Shown piece after piece: positions 21,126 to 31,125 of a stretch of 64,000 nucleotides of DNA. Source of the DNA: Plotosus lineatus (taxonomy: Eukaryota > Chordata > Actinopteri > Siluriformes > Plotosidae); NCBI GenBank assembly GCA_024760905.1, contig CM045731.1:20207501-20271500 (forward strand), written 5' to 3'. A program made the translations under genes and the position numbers. How positions within the stretch are numbered: position 1 is the first letter of the stretch; each line of letters starts with the position of its first letter. Under the pieces are notes generated by a model. That model had not been told where the DNA came from. It saw nothing but the letters and a program-made list of their open reading frames with translations, and did no database searches.

Positions 21126-21824
21126 AGGGGCAGTGGCGGTCTAGTGGATAGGGCGCAGGATCGCTGATCCTATGGTTGGGGGTTCGAGTCCCCACAGGGT
21201 TGTCACTGTCCCCCCAGTGCAGCTAACATCATCATCATCATCATCATCTTCCGCTAAGTCCAGGGTCAGGTCGCGGGGGCAGCAACCTAAGCAAAGAGGT
21301 CCAGACGTCCCTCTCCCCAGCCACTTCCTCCAACTCTCCCGGGGGGGACACCGAGGCGGTCCCAGACAAGCCGAGAGACAGTCCCTCCAGCGTGTTCTAG
21401 GTCGACCCCGGGGTCTCTTCCCGGTTGGACATGCCTGAAACAACACACCAGGGAGGTGTCCGGGAGGCATTCTGACCAGATGCTTAACAGCAAAGGCTGC
21501 AGCGAAACGTCTTGTCGATCTCTCGCTCCAGCCTTCCCTCACTCATGAACAAGACCCCAAGATACTTAAACTTTAAGTGCAGCTAACTGGGTTATCAAAG
21601 GCGGGCCATGTCCCTCACTGTCTATGGTGAGAGGCATGTAAAAGAACCATTGCTGACTTTCGTAAAGAGAAGGCCGCAAAGCCGTCAGCGTGTTTCTGTC
21701 CCTTGCTAAAGGGTTGTGACAGGAAGGACATCCAACGTAAAAAACTTCTGCCAAATCAAATGTGCGAATCAGATGATTCGCTGTGGCGACTCCCGAGAAA
21801 GGGAAAAAGCCGAAAGGAAAAGAA
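21126..21824 (+). mobile_element. tRNA-derived SINE (head 1, tail A), interrupted by Rex3 fragment
   Basis: A target duplication gttttgcggcttcacaacc (21107-21125 and 21825-21843) bounds it. The A box tctagtgg and B box ggttcgagtcc (21181-21191) are intact. It ends gtggcgactcccgagaaagg, gccgaaaggaaaag. A Rex3 fragment splits it at 21228-21575. Confidence 0.9.
21228..21575 (-). mobile_element. Rex3 (RTE) LINE, 5'-truncated 3' end
   Basis: It is flanked by a 12-bp duplication agtgcagctaac (21216-21227 and 21576-21587) of SINE sequence. On the minus strand it codes for the Rex3 C-terminus (HLVRMPPGHLPGVLFQACPT, GKRPRGRPRTRWRDCLS) and ends in (GAT)n. The same 3' end closes the large Rex3 copy at 43907. 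Confidence 0.88.
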
Positions 21825-22484
21825 GTTTTGCGGCTTCACAACCGAAAAGACTTGTCTTGCGTATATATCCAGGGAAGGTCGCGCAACATTTTTTGTGAAT
21901 GATTTGCAAATAATTAGTGATTGATTTTTTGCTAATGATTAACGGCTAGAAAAAAAAGCGAATCATGATTTCAGTCACGTTTTATTCTCAGACCATTTGC
22001 TTTTGATTCATAAGTTATCAGCATCAATAAAATATGTACGATGACAAAATATACAGAGTATGGTGGATGGCAGCAAGTCGTGTCGCCTTTTCAAAAAACC
22101 AGAAAAAAAAAAAAACCCAGAATAATTTGTGAGTAAAACGATAACTCTGACCTTCTCACAACATGTGTGGTCTGCTTGAAGAATTTGAGACTGCTCATCA
22201 CACACATCAGTGTTGTTTTGCCACATGAAAACCATATTCACGGACACAGCAACCAAAATTCACTGCCACGAATGTCATGAGACAAATTTGAGAATGAGAA
22301 GCGACAGCTGAGAGTTGCCATTTGCCTCAGTTGCTTTTCTATTGTATCTCTCGTGTGATCATCCCCCTAAATCTATAACCTGTACTGGGTGTTGAAGTTG
22401 TTGGAACATGTTACTACCAGGCCTGTCACCAGGGGGTGCTAAAGGGCCCAGCGAATCTATGTTCAGGTATACAGTGTTGATCGA

Positions 22485-22640
22485 TATCAGAGGCTCCCAA
22501 CCCTGGTCCAGGAGAATCCCTTCACATTTTAGTGTTTTTCTTGTTCCCAACACATGTGGATCAAATAACCAACAGCTCCACATGTCTTAAAGTGAGTGTG
22601 ATTTAAAGCAGGCCTCCTCCAGGGCTGGGAACCGTTTATC
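22485..22640. mobile_element. hAT-like MITE end pair
   Basis: cagaggctcccaaccctggt and, in inverted form, cctccagggctgggaaccg resemble hAT MITE termini common in fish. Boundaries are approximate. Confidence 0.4.
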
Positions 22641-23210
22641 TAGATTATGGGCTCGGTTGCCAGCTATTCACTAGAATTTGAGGCGTTGCTACACCTGGAA
22701 GCTGTTGATTTTATATTAGCTTTTAAGTTAATAATTTAAAAACTTTTTTTCTCTTTTGCTTGATATTAAAATAGGTTTTTTACTCAGTACAAAAATGTAA
22801 AGATCCGGTAATATTTTGGCAATGTGGCCGTTTCATCCCGGACATGCTAACGGTCGCCACTTTTACACACATTCGGTTATTGACGGTCTGTCTGTCTTCC
22901 TTTCGGCTTTTTCCCTTTTACTCGGGAGTCGCCACAGCGAATCATCTGATTCGCACGTTTGATTTGGCATGGGTTTTTTTACGTCGGATGCCCTTCCTGT
23001 CACAACCCTTTTAGCAAGGGACAGAAACACGCTGACGACTTTGCAGCTACTCTTTACGAAAGTCAGCAATGGTTCTTTTACACGAACCTCTCACCATAGA
23101 CAGTGAGAGACATGGCCCGCCTTTGATAATCCAGTTAGCCGCATTGGGGGGACATTTGGTTATTGACAGCTGGTCCAATAAATCAGAGGTTCCTGACCCT
23201 GGTCCTCGAC
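22613..23210. mobile_element. MITE copy 1, interrupted by SINE (22885-23151)
   Basis: Words such as ttgccagctattc, ttgaggc, ctacacctggaa, gccacttttacacacattcg recur in inverted orientation and order at 24698-25047. The ends resemble gggctgggaacc / ggttcctgaccctgg. A SINE with a 16-bp duplication splits it. Confidence 0.55.
22885..23151 (-). mobile_element. SINE (tail A), 5'-truncated, minus strand
   Basis: The target duplication acatt(c/t)ggttattgac spans 22869-22884 and 23152-23167, with one difference. The minus strand ends gccgaaaggaagaca, preceded by gctgtggcgactcccgag. The tRNA head is missing. Confidence 0.85.
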
Positions 23211-23278
23211 ACCCTGTCCTGCACATTTGTGAGGTGCTCCACCGATTGTAGGTGCTTTTGAGACAAATCGCGGCTTAT

Positions 23279-23371
23279 CCGGACTTCCAATCTTTCAAGT
23301 GAGCAAGTGAAGGTTGAGTACTAAACAAGTATTCAATGCGCACTTGCTCACTTGAAAGATCGGAAGTCCGG
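23279..23371. repeat. Near-perfect 31-bp hairpin
   Basis: The arms 23279-23309 and 23341-23371 are reverse complements with one mismatch (ccggacttcc...gagcaagtg), separated by 31 bp. No target duplication was identified. It may be the core of a small foldback element. Confidence 0.8.
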
Positions 23372-23690
23372 CTATGTCCGTACCACGTCACTTGCGACAA
23401 ACGCCTACATTCGGTGGAGCGACTCACATTTTCGTGCTTCTCCTGCTCTGCTACACTTACTTCAAACCATGAAGAACTGCTTTGAAACTGTAGCTATGTA
23501 GAAAAGGCATAAATGTGTAAAGTAGGCGGTCTTTTAGGAGCAAGGATGGGAATGGCTGATGAAGGTCTATGGTCCTCGAATGTGCTCAAGTAGAAGATGA
23601 AGTGAATGAGAATTAAGGGTGTGTGGTCCTTCTGTCCATAAATCCTAATGGTTGCCTGCTTCTAACTGTATGACTTTTATCCCTGCAATG

Positions 23691-23700
<10 letters not shown>

Positions 23701-23740
<40 letters not shown>

Positions 23741-23759
23741 TTTTTTTTTTTTTTTTTTG
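23701..23759. repeat. (AT)n and poly-T microsatellite
   Basis: TA dinucleotides run into about 20 T. Confidence 0.9.
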
Positions 23760-24196
23760 CGTGTGCATAGCAACACAACATGCTTCTTGTGTCATTCATA
23801 ATAATACACAAGTGAATGAAGAATCCTCCACTAAATATTTCCTCTGATTATGAAGCCGATTATGGTTCTGGTTAGATGTAGGTGCACAGAATTGTTTAGT
23901 TCCCGTGCTATTGTGGAATCCTCAGAAGCAAATTTGCATGTGCGTGCCTGTGTTGGGTGGAAATGGGATAGTGAGAGGAACAGCTGGTGTCTTGGAGGTG
24001 TACAGGGAAAATGAAGTCTTAATGTTCTGGCATAGAGGCAGAATACAAATGAGAAACAGGAAACATCTGCAGTACCACACACATCTGAACTAAAACGACA
24101 CTCAAACATGGTTTTATTACTCATTATTTTTTGTTTCAACTAAAGTGTTACTGATTAAACATTGATATTTAAATAATGAGAGACGGAATAACGGGG

Positions 24197-24630
24197 TGAG
24201 TTCATTGGTTAGCATTGCCACTTCACGTCTGGGTTTGGACTTTGTTTATCTGCGACAGTTCTGTGTGAAGTTTGGACCTTCTCTCCCTTCCTGCATCGGT
24301 TTCCTTTAGATGCTTCTCTCAAAATTGGAAGTGGTGACATAGTAGAGTGTGTATTCGCACTGGTGCACAACAACAGGAGTATTCAAGGTTTGAATCTACT
24401 GGGTTGGCCATTTCAGGTGGAGTTTGCATGTTCTCCATCTGCTCACATGGCTTTACTCCAGGTACTCTGGTTTCCTCCCTTAGTACAGTGACATGCACAT
24501 TAGATCCACTGGTTACTCTAAATTGCTCCTCGGTGTTTGGGTTCAGTAATTCGTCATATCATGGGTTGGATATACCAGGGATCCAGATGTTCAGAAAGGT
24601 ACAGTGGAAACTTCAAAGGCTCCAGGCCAC
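24197..24630 (+). repeat. SINE (tail-B family), degenerate, possibly doubled
   Basis: tRNA-like 'ttggttagcattgccacttc' is followed by 'gtgtgaagtttggacct', 'ggtttcctttag', then a second 'gagtttgcatgttctcc', 'ggtactctggtttcctccc', 'acatgcacatt' and 'aattgctcct'. Two overlapping copies of the family are likely. Confidence 0.45.
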
Positions 24631-24697
24631 ACAGTGGGTGATAGGTTAGCAAGGTCACTTCACAGCAAGAAAGTCTTGAGCATTTCTAAACTTAACC

Positions 24698-25047
24698 AGG
24701 ATTGGGAACATCTGATTCCTCTGATTGGATCGGCTATCAGTGACCGAATGTGTGCAAAAGTGGCCACCATTAACGTGCCTGGAAGAAAACAACCAAACCG
24801 TCAAATTATTAGTAGCTCTTTACACTTTTGTGTTTAATAAATAAAGCAAAAGAGAGAAAAGTTTATAAATATTTAACAAGAAAAGCTAATATATAAAAAA
24901 AAAATCAGCAGTTCACTTTTCTAATGAGTTCAAAACGTATCTATTGATGTAGGCCCATCACATTGGTTTCCAGGTGTAGTAATGCCTCAAATGCTTGAGA
25001 ATAGCTGGCAACCAATCCAGTAATCTAGATAAGTGGTTCACAGTCCT
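24698..25047. mobile_element. MITE copy 2, inverted relative to 22613-23210
   Basis: Reverse complement of copy 1 over most of its length (cattcggtca / gccaccattaa / ccaggtgtagtaatgcctca / agctggcaacc). The ends contain ccaggattgggaac and gtggttcacagtcctg. Confidence 0.5.
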
Positions 25048-25776
25048 GATCATGAAAAAAAAAAAAAAATCAATAATGTGATTTTAATATTGTGAATCAT
25101 TTTATGTTCTCCTTTAGTGAATGACCAACACCTTTATCCACAATGTAGAAGACAGAAAGCCGATTTCTGTGCTGTCTGATTAGTAGAGTTTTGGTGGCAT
25201 CTTGCGGTCAGAAGTGAGAATGCCGGTTGACCAAGAAACGAGGTACATTATTTATTCTAGCCAACATATTAAAGGACTTCAAGGTTAAGATTATAATTTT
25301 ATGACTTTCTCACTGTCTCCATGTTAAATTTATAACCTGGTCTTGTTTGTCTATAATAAGTGTGAAGAAGAATCGATGCTGATAAATTTCTGTAGTTTAA
25401 GTATAGAATGAAACTCTATTCTTATGCATAACACAATAAAAGGAAAAAAAACAAAACAAACCCTGTTATTTTTCTGCTTTTGTTGGTTTCCTCCAGGTGC
25501 TCTGTTTTCATCTTTCAATCCAAAGATGTACATTTTGATAATTGCCCTGTTTAGGGTGTAACCCGCCTTCCTGCTTAAAGTCAGTTGAGATTGGCTCCTG
25601 ATTCCCCTGTGACTTTAATGAACACACAGTTGATGGATGGATGCATGGATGATTGAAATGATACGCTTAACTCCTTTAGTTCAAAAATCCAGATGTAGGT
25701 TTAAATCTCTAATGAACAGGTTGCGGGACATCAGCTGCACTTACAAGTTTCTGACACAAGATGTCGCCACTTAGTC
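25048..25776. other. Intergenic, degenerate SINE tail only
   Basis: A tail-B SINE fragment is recognisable at about 25485-25645 (ggtttcctccaggtgctc ... ttggctcctgattcccctgtgac ... gatggatggatg). Otherwise nothing was recognised. Confidence 0.35.
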
Positions 25777-25792
25777 ATAGCATGCAAATCAT

Positions 25793-26586
25793 CTTCTTTT
25801 CCTTTCGGCTGCTCCCTTCAGGGGTCGCCACAGCAAATCATCCGCCTCCATCTCACCCTGTCCTCTGCATCTTCTTTTTTGACTCCAACGACCTTCATGT
25901 CTTCCTTCACCACATCCATAAATCTTCTCTTTGGTCTTTCTCGAGGCCTTCTGCCTGGTAGTTCCAACCTCAGCATCCTACAGCCAATATACTCACTATC
26001 CCTCCTCTGTACATGTCCAAACCATCTCAATCTAGCCTCTCTGACTGTGTCTCCAAAACATCTTACATGTGCTGTCCCTCTGATATACTCATTTCCGATC
26101 CTATCCATCCTCGTTACTCCCAGCGAGAACCTCAACATTTTCATCTCCGCTACCTCCAGCTCTGCCTCCTGTCTTTTCCTCAGTGCCACTGTTTTTAAAC
26201 CATACAACATCGCTGGCCTCACCACCGTCTTGTACACTTTTCCTTTCATTCTTGCCGACACTCTCCTATCGCACATCACACCGGACACTTTTCTCCATCC
26301 ATTCCAGCCTGCCTGCACATACTACTTCACCTCTTTTCCACACTCTCCATTGCTCTGGATTGTTGAGCCCTAAGTACTTAAAATCCTCCACCTTCTTTAT
26401 CTTGGCTCCCTGTAACATCACCGTTCCTCCTGGGTCCTTCTCATTCACACACATGTATTCTGATTTTCTGAGGCTAACCTTCATTCCCATCCTTTCCAGG
26501 GCATACCTCCACCTCTCTAGATTTTCCTGCACTTGTTCTCTGCTCTCACTCCAGATCACGATGTCATCTGCAAACATCATAGTCCA
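25793..26586 (-). mobile_element. RTE LINE copy A, 5'-truncated
   Basis: A 16-bp target duplication atagcatg(c/a)aaatcat (25777-25792 and 26587-26602, one difference) bounds it. The minus strand ends gtggcgacccctgaaggg, gccgaaaggaaaag. It codes for the RT palm (MMFADDIVIWSESREQVQEN) and the C-terminal region (WNGWRKVSGVMCDRRVSARM, HVQRRDSEYIG), with frameshifts. It is the 3' 794 bp of an element about 3.1 kb long. Confidence 0.9.
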
Positions 26587-26857
26587 ATAGCATGAAAATC
26601 ATACCCCCCCCCCATTATATTGTTGATGTTTTTTAATAAGTATGACCATACAAATATATATAAATAGATACCCCACTGCTTATAAAATGTAAATAGAACA
26701 ATAGAGAAGGTGTGATGCAAATACCTTATGAAGAGACAAATGACATCATGGCTGTTTGTGGTTTCGCGAAATATCAGAGTACATAGAAGAGAGACAGATG
26801 GGTAGTTGGACATAATGTGAGTTTCATGTTGAGGCATGTATGTTAGAATCAGTAATG
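26587..26857 (+). promoter_or_regulatory. Upstream region of receptor unit 1, duplicated in units 2 and 4
   Basis: About 150 bp before the leader ATG ('aataccttatgaagagacaaatgacatca' region, 'gaagagagacag', 'gagtttcatgttgag', 'aatcagtaatgatgaa') is shared with 40550-40747 and 56850-56994. Conservation of the flank together with the leader suggests a duplicated promoter. No TATA box is obvious. Confidence 0.4.
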
Positions 26858-26903
26858 ATGAAGTGCTTGTATCTTTTATCAGTTGTGTTTCACATGGCTG
26901 CAG
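26858..26903 (+). CDS. Unit 1 leader exon
   Basis: It encodes MKCLYLLSVVFHMAA plus one base of Gly, with donor gtgagtg. A basic start then a hydrophobic core gives a classic signal peptide. Near-identical exons occur at 40748 and 56995. Confidence 0.8.
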
Positions 26904-29900
26904 GTGAGTGAAGATATTGTATATTTTCGATTGCAGAAAGGAGGCTGAATATCAACCAGTTCTTCATTCCTGGGGTTTGTGTCCAGACGGGGTTTACAGT
27001 AGACTGTAGATCGGCCCTGATCCTGAACAACCAAACTGAATGTACCATTAAATGTTTCTCATTTTAGATTTTTAGTGAACAATAACTTTACTTAATGCAG
27101 TGTTGTAAGATTAATAAACCAAACGGAGATGATTACCTTCAATGAAAAATGTTATATGAACTTGAGTGTGAACTGTAGAAATTGAAAAGAGGTGGGTTAA
27201 TGAATGAGGATTCTACACTGAGATCATATTATAATACTTACTGTGTTTGTACACATTTAGTGAATCATCTTGACACAGTCTCTGTATTATTATTGAATTT
27301 CTCTAGAGGAAATCAAACAAAGTGGACTAGAAAAGCTATTCTTCTGGAACTTGTACTTGTTTATCATTCAAGTCTTTGCTGTAAATAGATGCGTGTGAAT
27401 TTCACACCTCCTTCTGTGTCCCCTTCATCACTGACCACCAGCTTCACTTCCTGTACTGCCCTTACCTGTAGGCATGTGTGTGCACACGTTCATGTGCAAG
27501 AATGTCTGTGTGAGACAGAGTGACCCAATAAAGGTTCAGCCGTGGCCTAATGGTTCGAGAAGTGGCTTTGGGACTGACAGGTTGCTGGTTCAATTCCCAA
27601 ACACGAAGAACATGTGTGGCGATGGTGGAGGTGAGCTGCACCCTCCCTTCCTCAACATCTCTACATAGCTGAATTGCCCTTGAGCAAGGCACCTCACCCC
27701 CCAACTGTTCTCTAAGCATTTCGATGTTTGGCAGCTTAAAGCTCTGCGTGTCTGCGTGCTCACTTTGGATGAGTTAAATGCAGAGACCATCATTTCCCAT
27801 GCGGAATTTATAAAAAATAAGATAAAGACCTCCCACATTGCAAAAACAAATGAAAAAAAAAAAAAAAAAGTTGGATTATTAAATTATTATTTGCACACAT
27901 GAAGCTTCACTACAGCTACAGCTTTTATTCATTGTGTCTTAAAGACGATCCTCCAAATGGTGGCCGCCATTGTCTACACACTTGTAGAGGTGATTTCTGA
28001 AGGATGCCAGGGCGAGCAGGGTCATATTGGGTTGAACGGTTACGATCTCCTGCTGAATTGTAACCTTAAGGGCTTTGAGGTTAATGATTTTAGGTAGCGT
28101 CACAGAAAAAGGACCAGCTACCCAACGTTATCACGAGATCAGCTGAACTGGAAACGGTTCCCTCAGTGCTTCCAATGATCTTTGGTCTGTGTGTACCCCC
28201 AACCACATGATGTCAGCTATTAAAGACGGTTTCGGTTGCACCACAGAACTTAGCACTGCATACCCTGCCTCACTGAGTTTCATGTGCAACCTGATCAGTT
28301 CACCCAACATATACACTCCTACCTCTACCTAGGGGCAATTTGGAACAGCCAATTAGCCTAATGTGCATGTCTGACTATGGGAGCAAACCAGAGTACCCAG
28401 ATGAAACCCATGGAAGCACAGAAACCCATCTCTCTGTGACGTCGATATGCTAACCGCCACACCACCCATATCTTGAAATGTTTTGTTCATATTATATTTA
28501 GTTAACAACTTTTTGTATTTTTTTTTCTGTAGGCTGTGCTCTCTCTGGTGATAAATATCAGAAAACCTTCACACGAAACAGAGGGGGCTCAGTGCTGTTA
28601 CCCTGCTCCTGCTCCGATCCCCACAGCAAACCTCAGAAATTCATCTGGACGAATGATAGAACAGGACGTCTGAAAAAAATATTGAATGACACACATTACC
28701 GTCACAGACTTCAGCAGTTTAATACAGTTTCTCCAGCCAATTTGTCTTTGCTCATATCTGACCTGCAAGAAGACGATGAAGGGGCATACAGGTGCAACAC
28801 TGAGAAGGATCACAAAGACATCCGGCTTTATGTTAAAGGTAAATCATTTAAATATAAATTAACAATTACTATTTGTGAAAACAGACAAAATAAATCTTCA
28901 AATTATTTTTTCAGAATCAGTCAGTTTTATTTGCCAAGTTTGTACACACAAAAGTAATTTGACTCTGGTTTATCTTCACTCACTGTATAAAATGCATTTA
29001 TTGTTTCTACAAAAAAAAAAAAAAAATGAGGCGAATAAAGACAAATATGAAGAAATAAGCTGAAGGAATATGTGCAAAAAAGAATAATTAAAAACTTTAC
29101 AGTACTGTATAGCAAAAATGGTAGATTATTGCACCCTCTGCTGTCTAAACTATGCAATTTCAGCTGCAGAAACTGAACACGTTATTCATTCATTCGTTCA
29201 TCCTCCAAAGTGCTTCATCCTGCGAAGGTCTTGGAGAGGCTGGAGCCTATCTCAACCAATTCTAGTTGGAGGACAAGTACACTCCGAACAGCTCACCAGT
29301 CCACTGTAGGCCTAACTAACACACATACGCCTGGAGGCAATCTGGAACGGCCAGTTAGCCTAATGTTTATGTACTGGTACCATGTATATATATATATTTC
29401 TTTTTATTCTGGGAGAAAACTACAGCACCAAAAAGAAACCCATACAGATGGTCAGCATTTAAACAGGCTTCCCCTCCAGCGTATGCACGTCACCCAGCAG
29501 GATGATAAACAAAACCTGTCAAAGTTTGGCTGAGCCTCTTTGCAAGTCAACAGCCAACCTACAATCAGCAGTTCTTGCTCGTCAACCGACATTAGTTCCG
29601 GTACCTAGCAATGTTTTTGTCCCAGCGGCTATCTCAGCTATGCTGTGATATGATGATTGACAGGGCTTCTAACCAAGGGATGCTACCTTTGCACCAAGTA
29701 GCGTCATCAGCTGTAGTGTGGCCTCGAAGATGAAGCCCACGCAATTACAGGGCAACTTCAGATGTTCATGAGAATTAAACACTTTAATTGGATGGTGGAA
29801 AACACATTTATTTTGTGGTTACTGTATTTGGTACCAAAAGCATGTTTGTACTTAAAATGTGCCTTAACCTCGTTTTTGCTGTGACCCCGTTAACTGCGGT

Positions 29901-30876
29901 ATTTCTGTTATTAAGTGTAAATGTTATATTTTTAGGCTGTGATCTGGGGATGAAGACATTGCTAAAGGTGACTGGGTTCATAGGAGAGTCTGTAGTTCTG
30001 CCCTGCATCTGCGCCGACCAACAGCACACTCCAAAATCTCTGAGCTGGAGGTTGATAAAAACAGCAAAAGGAAACCAAAACCTTCAGGAAATTTACCATA
30101 AACAAACTGGACATCACGGAAACAGAGTCAAACTGGCCAATAAAGACTCTCCAGGAGATCTTTCTCTACTCATATCACACCTGACTGAAGAGGACCAGGG
30201 AATCTACAGATGTTCTGTAACGGGTGATTTCAGAGAAATCAGACTCTCTGTTAAAGGTAAAAAAAAATGTGTGTGTGTGTGTTTGTGTTTGTATGTATGT
30301 AATATGTAGTAGTCAGGAAAAAGTATAGATGGTATAAAAAAAACCCCTGAAATAATATATCATAAAATAGAAAAAGAACACTTAAAAACATTCATTTGTG
30401 TTAAATAGCTTTATTTTATGGGGCAGTGGTGGTTTAGTGGTATAGGGTGCTGCATTGCTGATCCAAAGGTTGGGGGTTCGAGTCCCACTCTGCACAAGGT
30501 TGTCACTGCCCCCCCCCCCCAGTGCAGCTAACTGGGTTATCAAAGGCCGGCCATGTCTCTCACTGTCTATGGTGTGAGGCATGTAAAAGAACCATTGCTG
30601 ACTTTCGACAAGAGTAGGCTGCAAAGCCGTCGGCGTGTTTCCGCCCTGCGATAGCCTGGCGAGCTGTCCAGGGTGTACTCTGCCCTCGCCCGAAGTTGGC
30701 TGGGATGGGCACCAGCCTCCCCGCGACCCAAATTAGGATTAAGCGGGTACAGAAAATGAACTGAACTGAGCTTTATTTTATTCTTTTCAGTAACTCAATC
30801 AAGGACAACGAACATAAAACCTCCATCAGAACAACCTCAGAATAAAACAGCATCTTCTCCTTCTGCATCATCTTCT
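26858..30876 (+). CDS. Receptor unit 1: two-V-domain Ig receptor (leader, V1, V2, stalk)
   Basis: Four exons join in phase: 26858-26903, 28533-28838, 29936-30256 and 30791-30876, all phase 1 junctions with GT-AG introns. The product has a signal peptide, two V-set Ig domains and a Ser/Pro stalk. This matches unit 4, which also shows a transmembrane segment and an ITIM. Teleost DICP-type receptors are the closest layout I know; CD300/pIgR-like proteins are alternatives. No transmembrane or tail exon was found: a hAT element sits at 31163, about where the TM exon should be, and the expected tail exon at about 38928 is not conserved. If read through the stalk donor, the frame stops at 30898-30900. 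The product may be soluble, or the gene dead. Confidence 0.7.
27120..27460. repeat. Cluster-specific intron block, copy 1
   Basis: The block 'gaaaagaggtgggttaatgaa...ctacactgagat.atatta...ctctgtattattattgaat...gtgaccacca.cttcacttcctg' is repeated at 41040-41520, 53130-53430 and 58910-59250, with partial copies near 39400 and 60000. It is part of the segmental duplication unit, not a dispersed transposon. Confidence 0.75.
27533..27850 (+). repeat. tRNA-derived SINE
   Basis: A-box-like TGGCCTAATGG and B-box-like GGTTCAATTCC about 45 bp apart, then 'gaattgcccttgagcaaggcacc' and 'ggatgagttaaatgcagag', typical of a fish SINE, followed by poly-A at 27852-27869. Confidence 0.65.
28533..28838 (+). 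CDS. Unit 1 V1 exon (V-set Ig domain)
   Basis: Acceptor ttctgtag, donor gtaaat. GCALSGDKYQKTFTRNRGGS, VLLPCSCSDPHSKPQKFIWT, then [30 protein letters not shown]. The B-strand Cys (LPC), C-strand Trp and F-strand YRC are present, with an extra Cys two residues after the first. N-glycosylation sequons NDT and NLS are present. Same phase and layout as 60735-61037. Confidence 0.85.
29170..29380 (-). repeat. SINE (tail-B family), minus strand
   Basis: Inverted tail words: cattcattcg, ggctggagcctatctcaacc, aagtacactccgaacagctc, accagtccactg, ggaacggccagttagcctaa. Confidence 0.6.
29936..30256 (+). CDS. Unit 1 V2 exon (V-set Ig domain)
   Basis: Acceptor ttttag, donor gtaaaa. [40 protein letters not shown], then [40 protein letters not shown]. 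Canonical Cys, Trp and D.G.YRC are present. The V2 type is distinguished from V1 by [13 protein letters not shown]; it recurs at 42649 and 62465. Confidence 0.87.
30420..30768 (+). mobile_element. Composite SINE: head 1 with tail B
   Basis: Target duplication agctttattttat (30407-30419 and 30769-30781). It starts ggggcagtggtggtttagtgg with B box ggttcgagtcc, the same head and body as the tail-A SINEs, but from about 30645 switches to 'cctggcgagctgtccagggtg', 'ttggctgggatgggcacc', 'aattaggattaagcgggtac', the tail of the other SINE family. Its downstream duplication supplies pyrimidines just before the stalk exon acceptor. Confidence 0.88.
30791..30876 (+). CDS. Unit 1 stalk exon
   Basis: Acceptor ttttcag directly after the SINE duplication. 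It encodes VTQSRTTNIKPPSEQPQNKT, ASSPSASSS, a Ser/Thr/Pro stalk like that of unit 4 ([11 protein letters not shown]). The donor (gtaaca, 30877) is weak. Confidence 0.6.
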
Positions 30877-30925
30877 GTAACACTAAATAAAATACTGTAG
30901 GGTAGAACAATATACGGCAGAGCAC

Positions 30926-31125
30926 TGGGGGTTTTGTGCTGGTTTACTGGTCTGAAGGTTGCAGATTCAAGCTCCACTATCACCAATTCATCACTGTTGC
31001 CACGCTAATGGAGGCCAGTGTCTGTGGTGAGAGATGTGCAGGGTGTACACTGCCCTTGCCAAAAATTGTCTGAGATGGGCACAGCCTCCCCGTGACCCTA
31101 ATTAGGATAAGCGGTTCAGAGAATG
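30926..31125 (+). repeat. SINE fragment (tail B)
   Basis: 'ggtctgaaggttgcagattcaa' head-like words followed by 'cagggtgtacactgcccttg', 'gagatgggcacagcctcccc', 'aattaggataagcgg'. Confidence 0.55.
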
